From contig CAKUJH010000015.1 in assembly GCA_934661375.1 (NCBI GenBank), positions 1 through 64,000 of the forward strand: a DNA stretch of 64,000 nt, given 5' to 3'. The notes beneath the pieces are model-generated. The model saw nothing but the letters and a program-made list of their open reading frames with translations. It had not been told where the DNA came from and made no database searches. The DNA comes from an uncultured Victivallales bacterium (lineage in GTDB: Bacteria; Verrucomicrobiota; Lentisphaeria; Victivallales; UBA1829). Shown here in pieces: positions 9,373 through 18,354 of this stretch (positions within the stretch are counted from its first letter, which is position 1; each line of letters begins with the position of its first letter). The position numbers and the translations under genes were made by a program.

Positions 9373-9394
9373 ACGGCGTTGTTTTCCTGAAAAA

Positions 9395-9437
9395 AAACGG
9401 AACTGAACCGGGGAAATGCCCGTGTCCAGTTCCGTTT
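9395..9437. terminator. Bidirectional terminator (left repeat copy)
   Basis: Arms AAACGGAACTG and CAGTTCCGTTT, with A-rich sequence to the left and TCTGTTTT to the right. It serves the DUF2293 gene on the plus strand and the fucI 3' end on the minus strand. An identical copy lies at 18356-18398. Confidence 0.75.
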
Positions 9438-9454
9438 CTGTTTTACCGGAAAGA

Positions 9455-9938
9455 TTATTTGTAAAGCGGACCGAAGTTCGCGCAGGCGCGGTAATCTGCG
9501 CCTTCCAGATCCATTCCGAACGCATTCCAGGCGGACGGACGGAAAATTTTGCCTTCATCCACGTTGTGCATACAGACCGGAATCCGGAGCATGGATGCCA
9601 GCGTGATGAGGTCGGCTCCGATATGTCCGTAGTTGAACGCGCCGTGGTTTGCGCCCCAGTTTGCCATCACGGAATAGACATCCTTGAATGCGCCTTTGCC
9701 GGTGAGGTTCGGCACGAAATAAGTGGTCGGCCATCCGGCATCGGTGCGGCTGTCAATGATCTGATGCGCCTTGTCCGGCAGCTGATAGGTGTAACCTTCG
9801 GCGATCTGAAGGACCGGACCCAAACCGTAAATGCGGTTGACACGCGCCAGAGTAATGGGCATTCCGCCTTTGGTGTAGAAGTGGGAGGAATAGCCGCCGC
9901 CGCGGAAATAACCGAGGTTGGCGGGGACCCATTCCGTT
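9455..9938 (-). pseudogene. Truncated fucI 3' fragment (last 161 codons)
   Basis: The frame reads the same C-terminus as the complete fucI at 18416, ending GADYRACANFGPLYK. It breaks off at 9938, where the sequence changes to unrelated non-coding DNA. There is no 5' part and no promoter reading into it from the right, since the adjacent regulator is divergent. It is a by-product of the event that created the direct repeat. An in-frame ATG at 9862 could in principle start a 135-residue fragment, but there is no reason to think it is translated. Confidence 0.93.
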
Positions 9939-10062
9939 TGTCAAGGGGGGAATTGTGGAAAAACTCCAGATTTTCCGAATTTTCGGACTTTTGGCAGTCG
10001 CGTCAACGGGGAATTAACCCAAGCTTGATTCAAAAAAAATCTCTTTTTTTCTGTTTTCCCTC

Positions 10063-10118
10063 TTGACTATAACATATTTATATTGTATATTTATGCAAAA
10101 GACATGTTTATGTTGTAT
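10063..10118 (+). promoter_or_regulatory. Promoter with two 17-bp operator-like direct repeats, 30-bp period
   Basis: TTGACT (10063-10068), 17-bp spacer, TATATT (10086-10091). The sequence ACATrTTTATrTTGTAT occurs at 10072-10088 and 10102-10118 (15 of 17 bases identical, r = A or G). The first copy covers the spacer and start of the -10 box; the second lies just downstream of the expected transcript start. The layout suggests autorepression by the adjacent GntR-type regulator (inference). Confidence 0.6.
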
Positions 10119-10131
10119 TATTGGAGAAGCA

Positions 10132-11178
10132 ATGAAGCCGATTCCGGAATATATAAAGGTCAGATCTTATATCTACAATCTCGTCTTCAAATCAGACGGC
10201 GGGAATGGCAGGATTCCTTCTGAAAATGAACTCTGCGAACTGTTCAGCGTCAGCAGGGTGACTGTCCGCGGCGCACTCAAGGCGCTTGTGGACGACCGGA
10301 TTCTGGTAACCCGCCGCGGCATGGGCACTTATATCAACCCCAAGTATACTGCCGAATTTTCTTATCCGCAGAAGACCATCGGGACAATAAGCGAAAACGG
10401 TGAACTGGCGTTGAATCAGTTTTCCGTCATGATAGCGGAAGCCGTGGAAAAATACGGAATGTATCTTGAACCGCTCTTCCGCCCGGATTCCAGACAGCCG
10501 CGCCGCCTGGTGGAACAGGCGCGCAATCTGGACGGCGTCATCTGGGAGAATTACGCAGGAAAAAACAGCAGGAAATATGCGGAGGCGTTTGCCGGAAGCA
10601 AGATTCCGCTTTTGCTCCTGACGAGAGAAAAGGAGCAGGAGCAGGACAGTATCTTTCTGAATAAACGGAATGAAGCGCATCAGGTTGTCCGTGCGGCATT
10701 CGGCGCCGGGCACCGGAAAATCCTGTTTATCCACCGGGATTCGGAAGAAAGACTGCACGTGAACAAAAATCCCGGATTCACCTATTATCATATCCGGGAA
10801 GAGCTCCTTTCTCTGGCGAGCGACTCGGTATGCGACATCTGCACGTTCCATGACTTCACGGAAATGCTGAGCAAGAAAACCCCGTTCCAATATACCATGC
10901 TCTATTTTTCCTTCACCTTTGCACGCAATGTGATGGAAGCTCTGAATCAGCACGGAATCCGTGTTCCGGAAGATGTCTCGTGTCTTGTTTACGGCAAAAG
11001 CGATCCCCGCTTCTTCCACGGGCTCGAACCGGATTCCATCGACTTCAGGCAGCCGATGGAAGACCTGATCGGAAACTGGTTTGAACAACGTATTTTCAGT
11101 AAAGGAACATCAGGGACTTTCCGGGAGGAACTTTTTCCGGCATTGCTTCCCGGACAAACAATAAGGAACATCAATTGA
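10132..11178 (+). CDS. GntR-type transcriptional regulator with LacI-like sugar-sensor domain, 348 aa
   Basis: Residues about 5-75 form a GntR winged helix: IPSENELCELFSVSRVTVRGALKALVDDRIL followed by the wing TRRGMGTYI. The remaining 270 residues resemble the periplasmic-binding-protein-like effector domain of LacI/AraR regulators, including VIWENYAG and, late, IRVPEDVSCLVYG. ATG 10132 is chosen over an upstream in-frame codon because GGAG lies 5 nt before it and the upstream codons overlap the promoter. It is the first gene of a five-frame plus-strand unit (pseudopilin, symporter, split glycosidase), so it most likely controls that unit in response to a sugar. The effector is unknown. Confidence 0.85.
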   Translation: MKPIPEYIKVRSYIYNLVFKSDGGNGRIPSENELCELFSVSRVTVRGALKALVDDRILVTRRGMGTYINPKYTAEFSYPQKTIGTISENGELALNQFSVMIAEAVEKYGMYLEPLFRPDSRQPRRLVEQARNLDGVIWENYAGKNSRKYAEAFAGSKIPLLLLTREKEQEQDSIFLNKRNEAHQVVRAAFGAGHRKILFIHRDSEERLHVNKNPGFTYYHIREELLSLASDSVCDICTFHDFTEMLSKKTPFQYTMLYFSFTFARNVMEALNQHGIRVPEDVSCLVYGKSDPRFFHGLEPDSIDFRQPMEDLIGNWFEQRIFSKGTSGTFREELFPALLPGQTIRNIN

Positions 11179-11198
11179 AAACAACAGGAGGATGCATC

Positions 11199-11996
11199 AT
11201 GGGCAGTAAAAGTAAAACTATCAGCAGACATAAACATCTTTTTACATTAATAGAATTGCTGATCGTAATAGCGATCATTGCCATTCTTGCGGGAATGCTC
11301 CTGCCTGCGTTGAACAAGGCAAGAGAGACGGCAAAACGCATTTCATGCGTCAATATGGAAAAACAGTACGGGCTTGTTTTCCATAGTTACACCGATGATT
11401 ACGGGGGATGGTATATGAGAGGCGGCGATTTGAACACCGGAGGAAATGTCAATCTGAGTGTCGGGCAGTGGAGCGACCTGCTTGATGAGCTGGGTTACAC
11501 AAAATACAAAAGCGTTTCCGTGGGCTCCTACAATCCGCGTCTTCATCAGCTGCGCTGCCCGACCTATCAACCGTTGACATCGGGAATTCATCAGACGGGG
11601 AGAGATTCCCAGTCCTACAATATCAACGCCAACGCATACTGGTGCGGCGGCGGCCTCGGAGGAACAACAGCCCAATATCTCGGCTGCAATGTTTCCGAGA
11701 TCAAACGGCCTTCCGTTTTAGTTGCACTTGCGGAAAGGCAGTGGCTTACAGAGCGTGCCGTACACAATTATTTCAAAGATTACACCGGATTCGCGCTTCA
11801 TATCAAACCTGCCGGAAACGCCAGTATTCCGGGAACTGCCATTTTACTGAACGCTCACGGTAACGCCAGCAATCTTCTCTATGCCGACGGACACGTAAAC
11901 AGTGTGCAATACAAGGAAGTGCGGGGCGCCATGTTCATGATTGACCCGACAGTAGATCCTGCTGCGGCAAAATGGAGCGTATTTCAAAACCTTTAA
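11199..11996 (+). CDS. Prepilin-like protein with H-x9-DGH C-terminal motif (pseudopilin), 265 aa
   Basis: A short basic leader is followed by LFTLIELLIVIAIIAILAGM, the methylation/cleavage motif and hydrophobic helix of type II pseudopilins with Glu at +5. Leu, not Gly, occupies the -1 position. The C-terminal domain holds HGNASNLLYADGHV, the H-x9-DG signature of the DUF1559/SBP_bac_10-like proteins abundant in Planctomycetota and Lentisphaerota. AGGAGG precedes the ATG by 7 nt; an earlier in-frame TTG is rejected. The gene lies 20 bp behind the regulator and 14 bp before the symporter. Location at the inner membrane or in a pseudopilus is expected. A role in exporting or positioning the glycosidase of the same unit is inference. 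Confidence 0.88.
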   Translation: MGSKSKTISRHKHLFTLIELLIVIAIIAILAGMLLPALNKARETAKRISCVNMEKQYGLVFHSYTDDYGGWYMRGGDLNTGGNVNLSVGQWSDLLDELGYTKYKSVSVGSYNPRLHQLRCPTYQPLTSGIHQTGRDSQSYNINANAYWCGGGLGGTTAQYLGCNVSEIKRPSVLVALAERQWLTERAVHNYFKDYTGFALHIKPAGNASIPGTAILLNAHGNASNLLYADGHVNSVQYKEVRGAMFMIDPTVDPAAAKWSVFQNL

Positions 11997-12010
11997 GGGG
12001 GATAACAGAA

Positions 12011-14275
12011 ATGAGCTGGATTGACTGGACAATTGTAATTATTCCATTATGCTTTGTCATAGGCATGGCAGTCTATTCGCGTAAATATGCGAGAAGCGTG
12101 GCAGATTTTCTTGCGGCGGGGCGTGTTGCAGGGCGGTATGTTCTATCTGTCGGAGACTTGGCAGCGGCGTTGTCGGTCATCACTCTGGTTGCGGGAACAG
12201 AACAAAATTACCAGACGGGTTTTGCAGTCGGATTCTGGGCAGCCATGACGGCGCCCGTGGGAATCTTCATGGCACTGACCGGATTCTGCATGTATCGCTG
12301 GCGCGAAACACGCTGCCTCTCTCTGGGGCAGTTCCTTGAACTGCGTTACGGCAGCAAGTTCTTCCGTATATTCTGTGCGTCGCTCCGGACATTTGCAGAA
12401 ATGGTCACCAACGCCATCGGACCCGCTGTTGCAGCAAACTTCTTCATCTACTATCTCGGACTTCCGCACAGAATTATGATCTGCGGCATCAACCTGCCCT
12501 GCTATGTCATCATTGTTTCACTCTGTCTGTTTCTGGCACTGGTCATCATCTGGCCAGGCGGACGCATTTCCCTGCTGGTGACGGACTGCTTCCAGGGGCT
12601 TCTCTGCTATCCGATCTTCGTCATCATCGTAGGTTACATCATCCTGAATTTCTCCTGGTCGGGCGATATCGCACCGATCATGTGGAACCGGGTTCCCGGA
12701 CAGAGTTTCATGAATCCGTATGATATTTCACAACTGCGTGATTTCAACGTATTCGCTTTGATCGTCACACTTCTCGGCTCCATTCTGAACCGGGCCGGCT
12801 GGATCGGCAATGACGCCAGCGGAGCCGGAAGAACCCCGCATGAACAGAAAATGGCCGGCGTGCTCGGCGCATGGCGGAACGGCATGGCATGGGTTATGAT
12901 CCTCCTGCTGGCGATCATCGTCATCACCTTCATGACAAGTTCCCATTTCTCCAATACGAACAACCGGTTCGGAATCTCCAATACGGCTATCCGGCAAAGT
13001 CTTTCGGCAAAAGTCCTGCAGGAAGCCGTGCCCGATGCGGCCGTCCGGGAGAAGGTGCTTGCGGAAATACGCAAAATCCCCGCCGCGGTGACACCGGAAA
13101 TGTTCCAGGCCCCCATGTCTCAGCAGCAGAACCTCGACACCCCCTATTTCAATACGGTGAGAGACACGCTCGGCGACACTCCCGAAGGACGTTACCAGTT
13201 CCAGAAGTACCGCTCGCTTTATCAGCAGATGATGATGCCGTCCGTGGTCAGCAAAATCTTCCCGGCCGGAATGCTCGGACTGTTCTGTCTCCTGATGATC
13301 ATGCTGCTGATTTCCTCGGATGACAGCCGTATATTCAATGCGTCATCGACTTTGATGCAGGACGTGGTGCTGCCTCTGTTCAAAGGGCGTCTTCCGCAGG
13401 AAAAACACCTGCTGTATCTGCGTCTCGCCTCCGTAGGCGTTGCCCTCTTTTTCCTAATCGTTTCCATCTTTTTCGCACAGCTGGATTACATCAATATGTT
13501 TACAACGATCATGTGTGCAATCTGGCTCGGCGGCGCGGGTCCGATCATGATCTTCGGACTTTACAGCCGTTTTGGGAACCTGACCGGCGCATGGTGTGCC
13601 ATTTTCTTCGGCTCCGGATTTTCCATGCTCGGACTGATTTTTCAGCGCAACTGGGCGAAAAGCATTTACCCGGTACTGGAACAGTGGGGAACAGTAGAAA
13701 CCCTGAACAGTTTTCTGGAAACAATTTCCGCTCCCTTCCACCCGTGGATTGCCTGGTCCATGGATCCGGTGAAATTCCCGATCAACTCCTTTGAAATTTA
13801 TTTCATCTCCATGGTTCTGTCCGTCGGCGGATACATTGCCGGTTCTTACCTGACTTACAAACCTTACAATCTGGAACGGCTTCTGCATCGCGGTGCATAT
13901 GCGGACACCCCGGAAGTGCCGGCGGAACCGTGGTCGCCAAGAAATATTTTCAGCAAATTGATCGGCATCACGCCGGAATACACCCGCGGCGACAAGATCA
14001 TCGCCTATTCGGTCTTCGGATATTCGATCATATACCAGATCGGCATCACATTTTTAATGATCGTCATCTGGAATGCGGTCAGTCCCTGGCCAGAGGAATG
14101 GTGGACGATCAAATTCTACATCACATCGCTGCTCATCCCGGGAATCGTCGGAATCATTTCCACGGTCTGGTTCGTGATCGGCGGAGCGTATGACACCTAT
14201 CGTCTTTTCGCCGATCTGGAAAAGCGAAGTGAAAACCCGGAGGATAACGGACAGGTTTTTCAGGATAATCATTGA
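12011..14275 (+). CDS. Sodium:solute symporter (SSS family), 754 aa
   Basis: The N-terminus has the SSS layout: first helix WTIVIIPLCFVIGMAVYSRK, then SVADFLAAGR (the usual D-(F/Y)-x-x-A-G-R) and a sodium-site-like ALSVITLVAGTEQNYQTGFAVGF. About 13-15 hydrophobic helices follow. A soluble stretch near residues 320-420 (KVLQEAVPDAAVREK and on) makes it longer than typical 500-600-residue members. ATG 12011 follows GGGGGA; a 13-codon upstream extension overlaps the pseudopilin gene. Uptake of a sugar, uronate or other breakdown product released by the downstream glycosidase is likely, but the substrate is not determinable. Confidence 0.9.
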   Translation: MSWIDWTIVIIPLCFVIGMAVYSRKYARSVADFLAAGRVAGRYVLSVGDLAAALSVITLVAGTEQNYQTGFAVGFWAAMTAPVGIFMALTGFCMYRWRETRCLSLGQFLELRYGSKFFRIFCASLRTFAEMVTNAIGPAVAANFFIYYLGLPHRIMICGINLPCYVIIVSLCLFLALVIIWPGGRISLLVTDCFQGLLCYPIFVIIVGYIILNFSWSGDIAPIMWNRVPGQSFMNPYDISQLRDFNVFALIVTLLGSILNRAGWIGNDASGAGRTPHEQKMAGVLGAWRNGMAWVMILLLAIIVITFMTSSHFSNTNNRFGISNTAIRQSLSAKVLQEAVPDAAVREKVLAEIRKIPAAVTPEMFQAPMSQQQNLDTPYFNTVRDTLGDTPEGRYQFQKYRSLYQQMMMPSVVSKIFPAGMLGLFCLLMIMLLISSDDSRIFNASSTLMQDVVLPLFKGRLPQEKHLLYLRLASVGVALFFLIVSIFFAQLDYINMFTTIMCAIWLGGAGPIMIFGLYSRFGNLTGAWCAIFFGSGFSMLGLIFQRNWAKSIYPVLEQWGTVETLNSFLETISAPFHPWIAWSMDPVKFPINSFEIYFISMVLSVGGYIAGSYLTYKPYNLERLLHRGAYADTPEVPAEPWSPRNIFSKLIGITPEYTRGDKIIAYSVFGYSIIYQIGITFLMIVIWNAVSPWPEEWWTIKFYITSLLIPGIVGIISTVWFVIGGAYDTYRLFADLEKRSENPEDNGQVFQDNH

Positions 14276-14330
14276 ATTGAAACGGACTTCATTTCCAAAC
14301 AAAAAACATAATTAACCACAGGAGGTATTT

Positions 14331-15140
14331 ATGAAGAAAATGTTAACCATGCTGTCAGTTGCGGCACTGTCGCTCGGAGCGGCAGAACAAATGCCGCTGC
14401 CATCGGGAAAAGCGGAATTCACCCCGACAGAAAAAGCATCTGCCGACCAAGTGCAGGCGCTGGTTCCCAGAATTGAAGGCAATGCGATCGTCTGCGGCAA
14501 CAAGAGGCTGGATCTGCAGAACAACAGCGGCATGACTCTGACCTGCAACGGCGAGATGCTGGGACGCTTTTTCTACTATTTCACAGGCGAAGACAAAGCA
14601 ATAAAGAAACCATACTGGATTGAATGCGGCCGCTGGTTCGCGGACCAGGAAAAGTCATCTTTCAGGAAATCGGGCAATACGTTTTATGCCGATACTTTCA
14701 TGAAGATCGGTGATTACCCCTCGTGGGAAGCGTGCAAACAGCAGGTCGAACTCCTGCCGGACGGCCTGATCAAAATCGACATTCAATGGACTCCGTCGGA
14801 AGATCAGAACCTGGCTCTGGAAGGGCACTCCCTGTTCTTCATGATGCCCTATAAGACAGGCGGAGGAAAAAGCATCACGCTGAACGGCAAAAAAACAATG
14901 CTTCCCACGGAAGCGGTTTCCGGCATCATCTGCGGAGAATACCGCCCGAAAGAATTCAAAGTCGTTTTTCTGCCGGACGATCCGGGCAAGACTTTTTCCA
15001 TTACTGCGGTAAAACCTGATATTGATCTGTTCAATTCATGGGCGATCAAAGACGGTCTGCGCTTCAATTTCGTGGACAATAAGAAGACCCGTCATCTGAC
15101 AGTTTTCCTCGACATCCGGCAGGGACTAAAAAAAAAGTAA
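14331..15140 (+). CDS. Secreted protein, N-terminal frame of a split glycosidase gene, 269 aa
   Basis: The signal peptide MKKMLTMLSVAALSLGAAEQ is followed by a beta-rich domain with no recognised family. AGGAGG lies 5 nt before the ATG. The frame ends CTA-AAA-AAA-AAG-TAA, that is, at a run of nine A residues. The -1 frame is open from this point to 18337, with no start codon for 177 nt. A -1 slip on A-AAA-AAG would give one secreted protein of about 1,335 residues. Without the slip, a 269-residue secreted protein is made. Whether the short form has its own role is unknown. The alternative, a gene broken by loss of one A or by a base-calling error, cannot be ruled out from this locus alone. 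Confidence 0.75.
   Translation: MKKMLTMLSVAALSLGAAEQMPLPSGKAEFTPTEKASADQVQALVPRIEGNAIVCGNKRLDLQNNSGMTLTCNGEMLGRFFYYFTGEDKAIKKPYWIECGRWFADQEKSSFRKSGNTFYADTFMKIGDYPSWEACKQQVELLPDGLIKIDIQWTPSEDQNLALEGHSLFFMMPYKTGGGKSITLNGKKTMLPTEAVSGIICGEYRPKEFKVVFLPDDPGKTFSITAVKPDIDLFNSWAIKDGLRFNFVDNKKTRHLTVFLDIRQGLKKK
15128..15140 (+). promoter_or_regulatory. Candidate -1 frameshift/slippage site A-AAA-AAG-TAA (locus 1)
   Basis: A9 run at 15128-15136, in-frame heptamer A-AAA-AAG at 15131-15137, stop TAA at 15138-15140, next base C. AGGGA at 15121-15125 sits about 10 nt before the AAG codon, like the stimulatory anti-Shine-Dalgarno site of dnaX. A weak 7-bp stem (TCCCTGC / GCAGGGA) lies further downstream. The same core occurs at 30988-31001. 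Confidence 0.65.
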
Positions 15141-18100
15141 CCACTGATACGGCGGCGGGGATTGATTTCAAGGCTCTGGAAAATCTCTCCCTGCCGGACC
15201 GGTCCTCAAAAAACCTGCAGGGAAATCCGTCTTTTGAACAGGGCTTTCATGGCTACCGGAGTGCCCACGTATACGGAACTGGCTATTCTCCCGAAAAATG
15301 GCGGACAAAACCGTATGTGATTGACGAGGAAAATGCCCTGTTCGGAAAATCCTCTCTCAGGATTCACACTCTTTACAAACCGGACACCGACTATCGCGCC
15401 CTGACGAATGCGGGGAATCTCACCGGACCACCCGCCATCGTACCGCCCGGAATCTATACCTGCAGCTTTTACGCGAAAGGAACGCGCGCGGGACAGAGGG
15501 TCAATGTCTGGATCTCCCACTTTTCCACCGGAAGCATGTATGCCGGACTGGCGCATCTGACCGTCTCACCGGGAAAAGATTGGCGGCGTTATCATTTCAC
15601 CTTTGAAACAAAGGTTTCCATGCCGGTCAATCTTAACATCAATGCAGACAGTCCGGACGGGACCGGTTACGTCTGGCTGGACGGCCTCCAGCTTGAATCC
15701 GGAAGCCAGGCGACACCGTTTGAAACAAAACCCGTGGAAGGTCGGCTCTTGACCTCGGCGCCCGACAATTTCATCTCCGCAAAAGAAAAAATCAATGCAA
15801 AGATGAAACTTGTCACTATTCCCGGCGCAAAAGGAAAGGCAGTCGTAAAGGTAAAAAATTTCTATAATGAGGAAATCCTGCGGACGGAACTTGCCTTTAC
15901 CGCAGATCACACCGGCAGCGCAGTCATTTCCCTGCCTTTTGATGGAAAACTAGGCAAAGGCATTTTCGTCATCCGTACGGATTATGAACTCGCCGACGGC
16001 AGGAAAAGTTTTGATTTCCACCGTCTGACCGTCTGCGATTTTCTGGAAAACAAACATGCTTTAAAGAACTTCTTCGCTGAAGATTACGGTCATTTGGAAC
16101 AACGTTACAATCTGCCTGATTACCTCGAACGCTACCGCAAAGTCGGACTCGGCGCCAAGAATCACCTGTTCAACTGGTCGAAAACCGTATCGGACACCTA
16201 CCGCTCCTACGGAGTGGAACCCACTGACAGTTCCGTGGGGACATTGATCAGCAATCCCGATACGCGCAAACTGATCGGATTCGGAATTCTGCCGACAGGA
16301 TCAGTCGGCTATGGGAAATTTCCGGACGATCCGGAATATCTGATCCGCGACTTCAAGCTGGATGCCGGCGGCGTTCTGACGGACGCATATCTCGCAAAAC
16401 TGACCGAAGCGACAAAAACAGTGGCAAAAGCCCACCCGTGGATTAAACTCTGGTGTTTCTATGGAGAAATCAAGGCGAAATTCCCTGACGAATGGTGGAG
16501 CAAAGACGCATCGCCGGAAGCAACGGTAAAGGTATTCGCCCGTTTGTTGAAGGCATTTGCGGACGGAGTCAGGCAGGGTAATCCGCAGGCAAAAGTCTAT
16601 CAGGATGCGCCGTGCAACATGAATCCCGTCGGGGGCATTGCCGAAACGGAGCTCCTGCTGAAAGAGTGCAACCGCATCGGCGTGAAATTCGATGTCATAG
16701 GAATTCACCCCTACCGCTTCTCACCGGAAAATCCCGATCTGGATGCCGACATCCGGACTTTCCTTGCCATGCTGGACAGAAACGGATACAAAGACACTCC
16801 CGTCTTTTTCCCGGAAATGATGCACTGGGGAGCATACAACATCCCCCAGTGGGGAACGGAATCCTCAAGCTGGCAGGGCACTCCGCGAAGCTGGCACAAC
16901 GGCGCAATCTCTTACGATATGGGATGGACCGAAAAGCTTTCGGCGGCATGGCGCGCCCGGAGCTGGCTCATGGCACTGAAATACTCGGACCGCATCTTCT
17001 CGGTTCAATCCGGCGCGATGAACAATTTCGACATGGATCTTTACCTGACGCCGTTTGCATCGCAGATCGTCTCCAACACGCTCGGCAACCTGCTCGGCAA
17101 CTCGCGGTTCAGAAAAGAAGTGCGGTTCGCTCCGTTCATACGCTGCTACATCTTCGAGGATGAGCGCAAACGCCCCGTCGCAGCACTCTGGTGTCATCAG
17201 GAGCGGGTTGATTCCGGCCATGTCGACGCTCCCGTTGCGGAAGCGGATTTCGGCGCAGCGCTCGAAGGAGCCTTCGATCTGATGAACCACCAGAGAGCCG
17301 TTCCGCAGGGAAAAATCACATTCCCCGTTACATCATTTCCGCTTTTCCTCCGGGGGAAACCCGGCACACTTGCGGACATGATCAAAGCGCTCGAAAACGC
17401 CTCTCTCGTATCGGGAGACGGCATCACCCCGGTTCTGGTTTCATCCCGTCCGGTCTCTCCGGCGGAAATGAAGATCACGGTGGAAAATCTCGTTTCCCGT
17501 GATCTTGCCGGCACCCTGAACGGACACGGTATCACGGTGAAAGGCAGTTCTTCCGGCTTCCTGTCTCTGCCCCTTCCCGTTCCGCTGAAGGATACGGAAA
17601 TCACACATCAGCAGATCCCTGTTGAATTCAAAACCGGACAATCGCAGTTCAAGGCGGACAGTTCTTTCGATGGCTTCCGCTGCCGGAAGGTCAAAGACGG
17701 GCTCACGCTTTCCGAAATCGACTGGGCAAAGCTCCCCGCCGTCACTTTCACGAAGTACACCGGGAAGCAGAAAGAAACAGACGGTTCCTTCCGTATGGGG
17801 TGGAATACACAGGGGCTTTTCCTCGAAGTCAATATTAAAGACCGGAAGTTCGTGCATGAAGAATATCCCCACATGGCGGAACGCTGGAACAACGACTGCC
17901 TGCAGGTTTACATCGACACATTCGCCGATGCACGCTCCAAGCAGAAACGGGGCTATGATGAAAACGATTATGAATACGGAATCTTCCCGAATCATGCGGG
18001 AACCTCCGCCTGCGTATATCGCGCCCATCTTGTAGATCAGCAGCTCGGACTCGGAACCGCGGCGCCGCAGAAAAATACAGTCGCGGAAGATATTCCAGCG

Positions 18101-18337
18101 ACATTCACAAGAAATGCGGACGGGTACACTTACCGTGTATTCTTTCCTGCAAAATATCTGCTTCCGGCAAGAATGCAGAAAGGTTATGTCATGGGATTCG
18201 GGCTTTTCGCGCCGAATGTCAACGACCCTGCCGCAAAAAAAGAAAAACGCATGACCTCGGCATTGACTCTTGACGAGGACAGCAAAGGCTGCTTCAACCG
18301 TCCCCACAAATGGCCGCTCCTCCTGCTGTGGGAATAA
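15137..18337 (+). CDS. Catalytic frame of the split secreted glycosidase (CBM4/9-like, TIM-barrel GH, CBM9-like), 1,066 codons in -1 frame
   Basis: Read in the -1 frame from the slip site, the product starts VTTDTAAG. It then enters a carbohydrate-binding module with the family opening NPSFEQGFHGYR and closing GYVWLDGLQLESG. A GH5/GH39/GH42-like TIM-barrel region follows, with WIKLWCFYGEIKAKFP, VIGIHPYRFSPENP and TPVFFPEMMHWG; the Glu in the first and last of these are candidate catalytic residues. The C-terminal 180 residues resemble CBM9 (WNNDCLQVYIDTFAD). The first in-frame start, GTG at 15317, has no ribosome site and would delete the first half of the binding module and any signal peptide. 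Independent translation is therefore unlikely, and fusion with the 269-residue frame is the best model. The substrate is unknown. Confidence 0.72.
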   Translation, partial: VTTDTAAGIDFKALENLSLPDRSSKNLQGNPSFEQGFHGYRSAHVYGTGYSPEKWRTKPYVIDEENALFGKSSLRIHTLYKPDTDYRALTNAGNLTGPPAIVPPGIYTCSFYAKGTRAGQRVNVWISHFSTGSMYAGLAHLTVSPGKDWRRYHFTFETKVSMPVNLNINADSPDGTGYVWLDGLQLESGSQATPFETKPVEGRLLTSAPDNFISAKEKINAKMKLVTIPGAKGKAVVKVKNFYNEEILRTELAFTADHTGSAVISLPFDGKLGKGIFVIRTDYELADGRKSFDFHRLTVCDFLENKHALKNFFAEDYGHLEQRYNLPDYLERYRKVGLGAKNHLFNWSKTVSDTYRSYGVEPTDSSVGTLISNPDTRKLIGFGILPTGSVGYGKFPDDPEYLIRDFKLDAGGVLTDAYLAKLTEATKTVAKAHPWIKLWCFYGEIKAKFPDEWWSKDASPEATVKVFARLLKAFADGVRQGNPQAKVYQDAPCNMNPVGGIAETELLLKECNRIGVKFDVIGIHPYRFSPENPDLDADIRTFLAMLDRNGYKDTPVFFPEMMHWGAYNIPQWGTESSSWQGTPRSWHNGAISYDMGWTEKLSAAWRARSWLMALKYSDRIFSVQSGAMNNFDMDLYLTPFASQIVSNTLGNLLGNSRFRKEVRFAPFIRCYIFEDERKRPVAALWCHQERVDSGHVDAPVAEADFGAALEGAFDLMNHQRAVPQGKITFPVTSFPLFLRGKPGTLADMIKALENASLVSGDGITPVLVSSRPVSPAEMKITVENLVSRDLAGTLNGHGITVKGSSSGFLSLPLPVPLKDTEITHQQIPVEFKTGQSQFKADSSFDGFRCRKVKDGLTLSEIDWAKLPAVTFTKYTGKQKETDGSFRMGWNTQGLFLEVNIKDRKFVHEEYPHMAERWNNDCLQVYIDTFADARSKQKRGYDENDYEYGIFPNHAGTSACVYRAHLVDQQLGLGTAAPQKNTVAEDIPATFTRNADGYTYRVFFPAKYLLPARMQKGYVMGFGLFAPNVNDPAAKKEKRMTSALTLDEDSKGCFNRPHKWPLLLLWE

Positions 18338-18354
18338 AGTTCCGCCTACAATAC

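Larger units (their letters stand above)
9394..9938. repeat. Left copy of a perfect 545-bp direct repeat (fucI 3' end plus terminator)
   Basis: Base-for-base identical to 18355-18899 (offset 8,961 bp) by direct reading. It covers the terminator stem and the last 161 codons of fucI. Outside both ends the sequences diverge at once (A versus C on the left, T versus G on the right). The two copies bracket the regulator-pseudopilin-symporter-glycosidase segment. Confidence 0.97.

Noticed and set aside
15317..18337. Glycosidase frame as an independent gene starting at GTG 15317
   Set aside because: No ribosome site, no signal peptide, and the start would fall inside the binding module whose opening is encoded upstream in the same frame.
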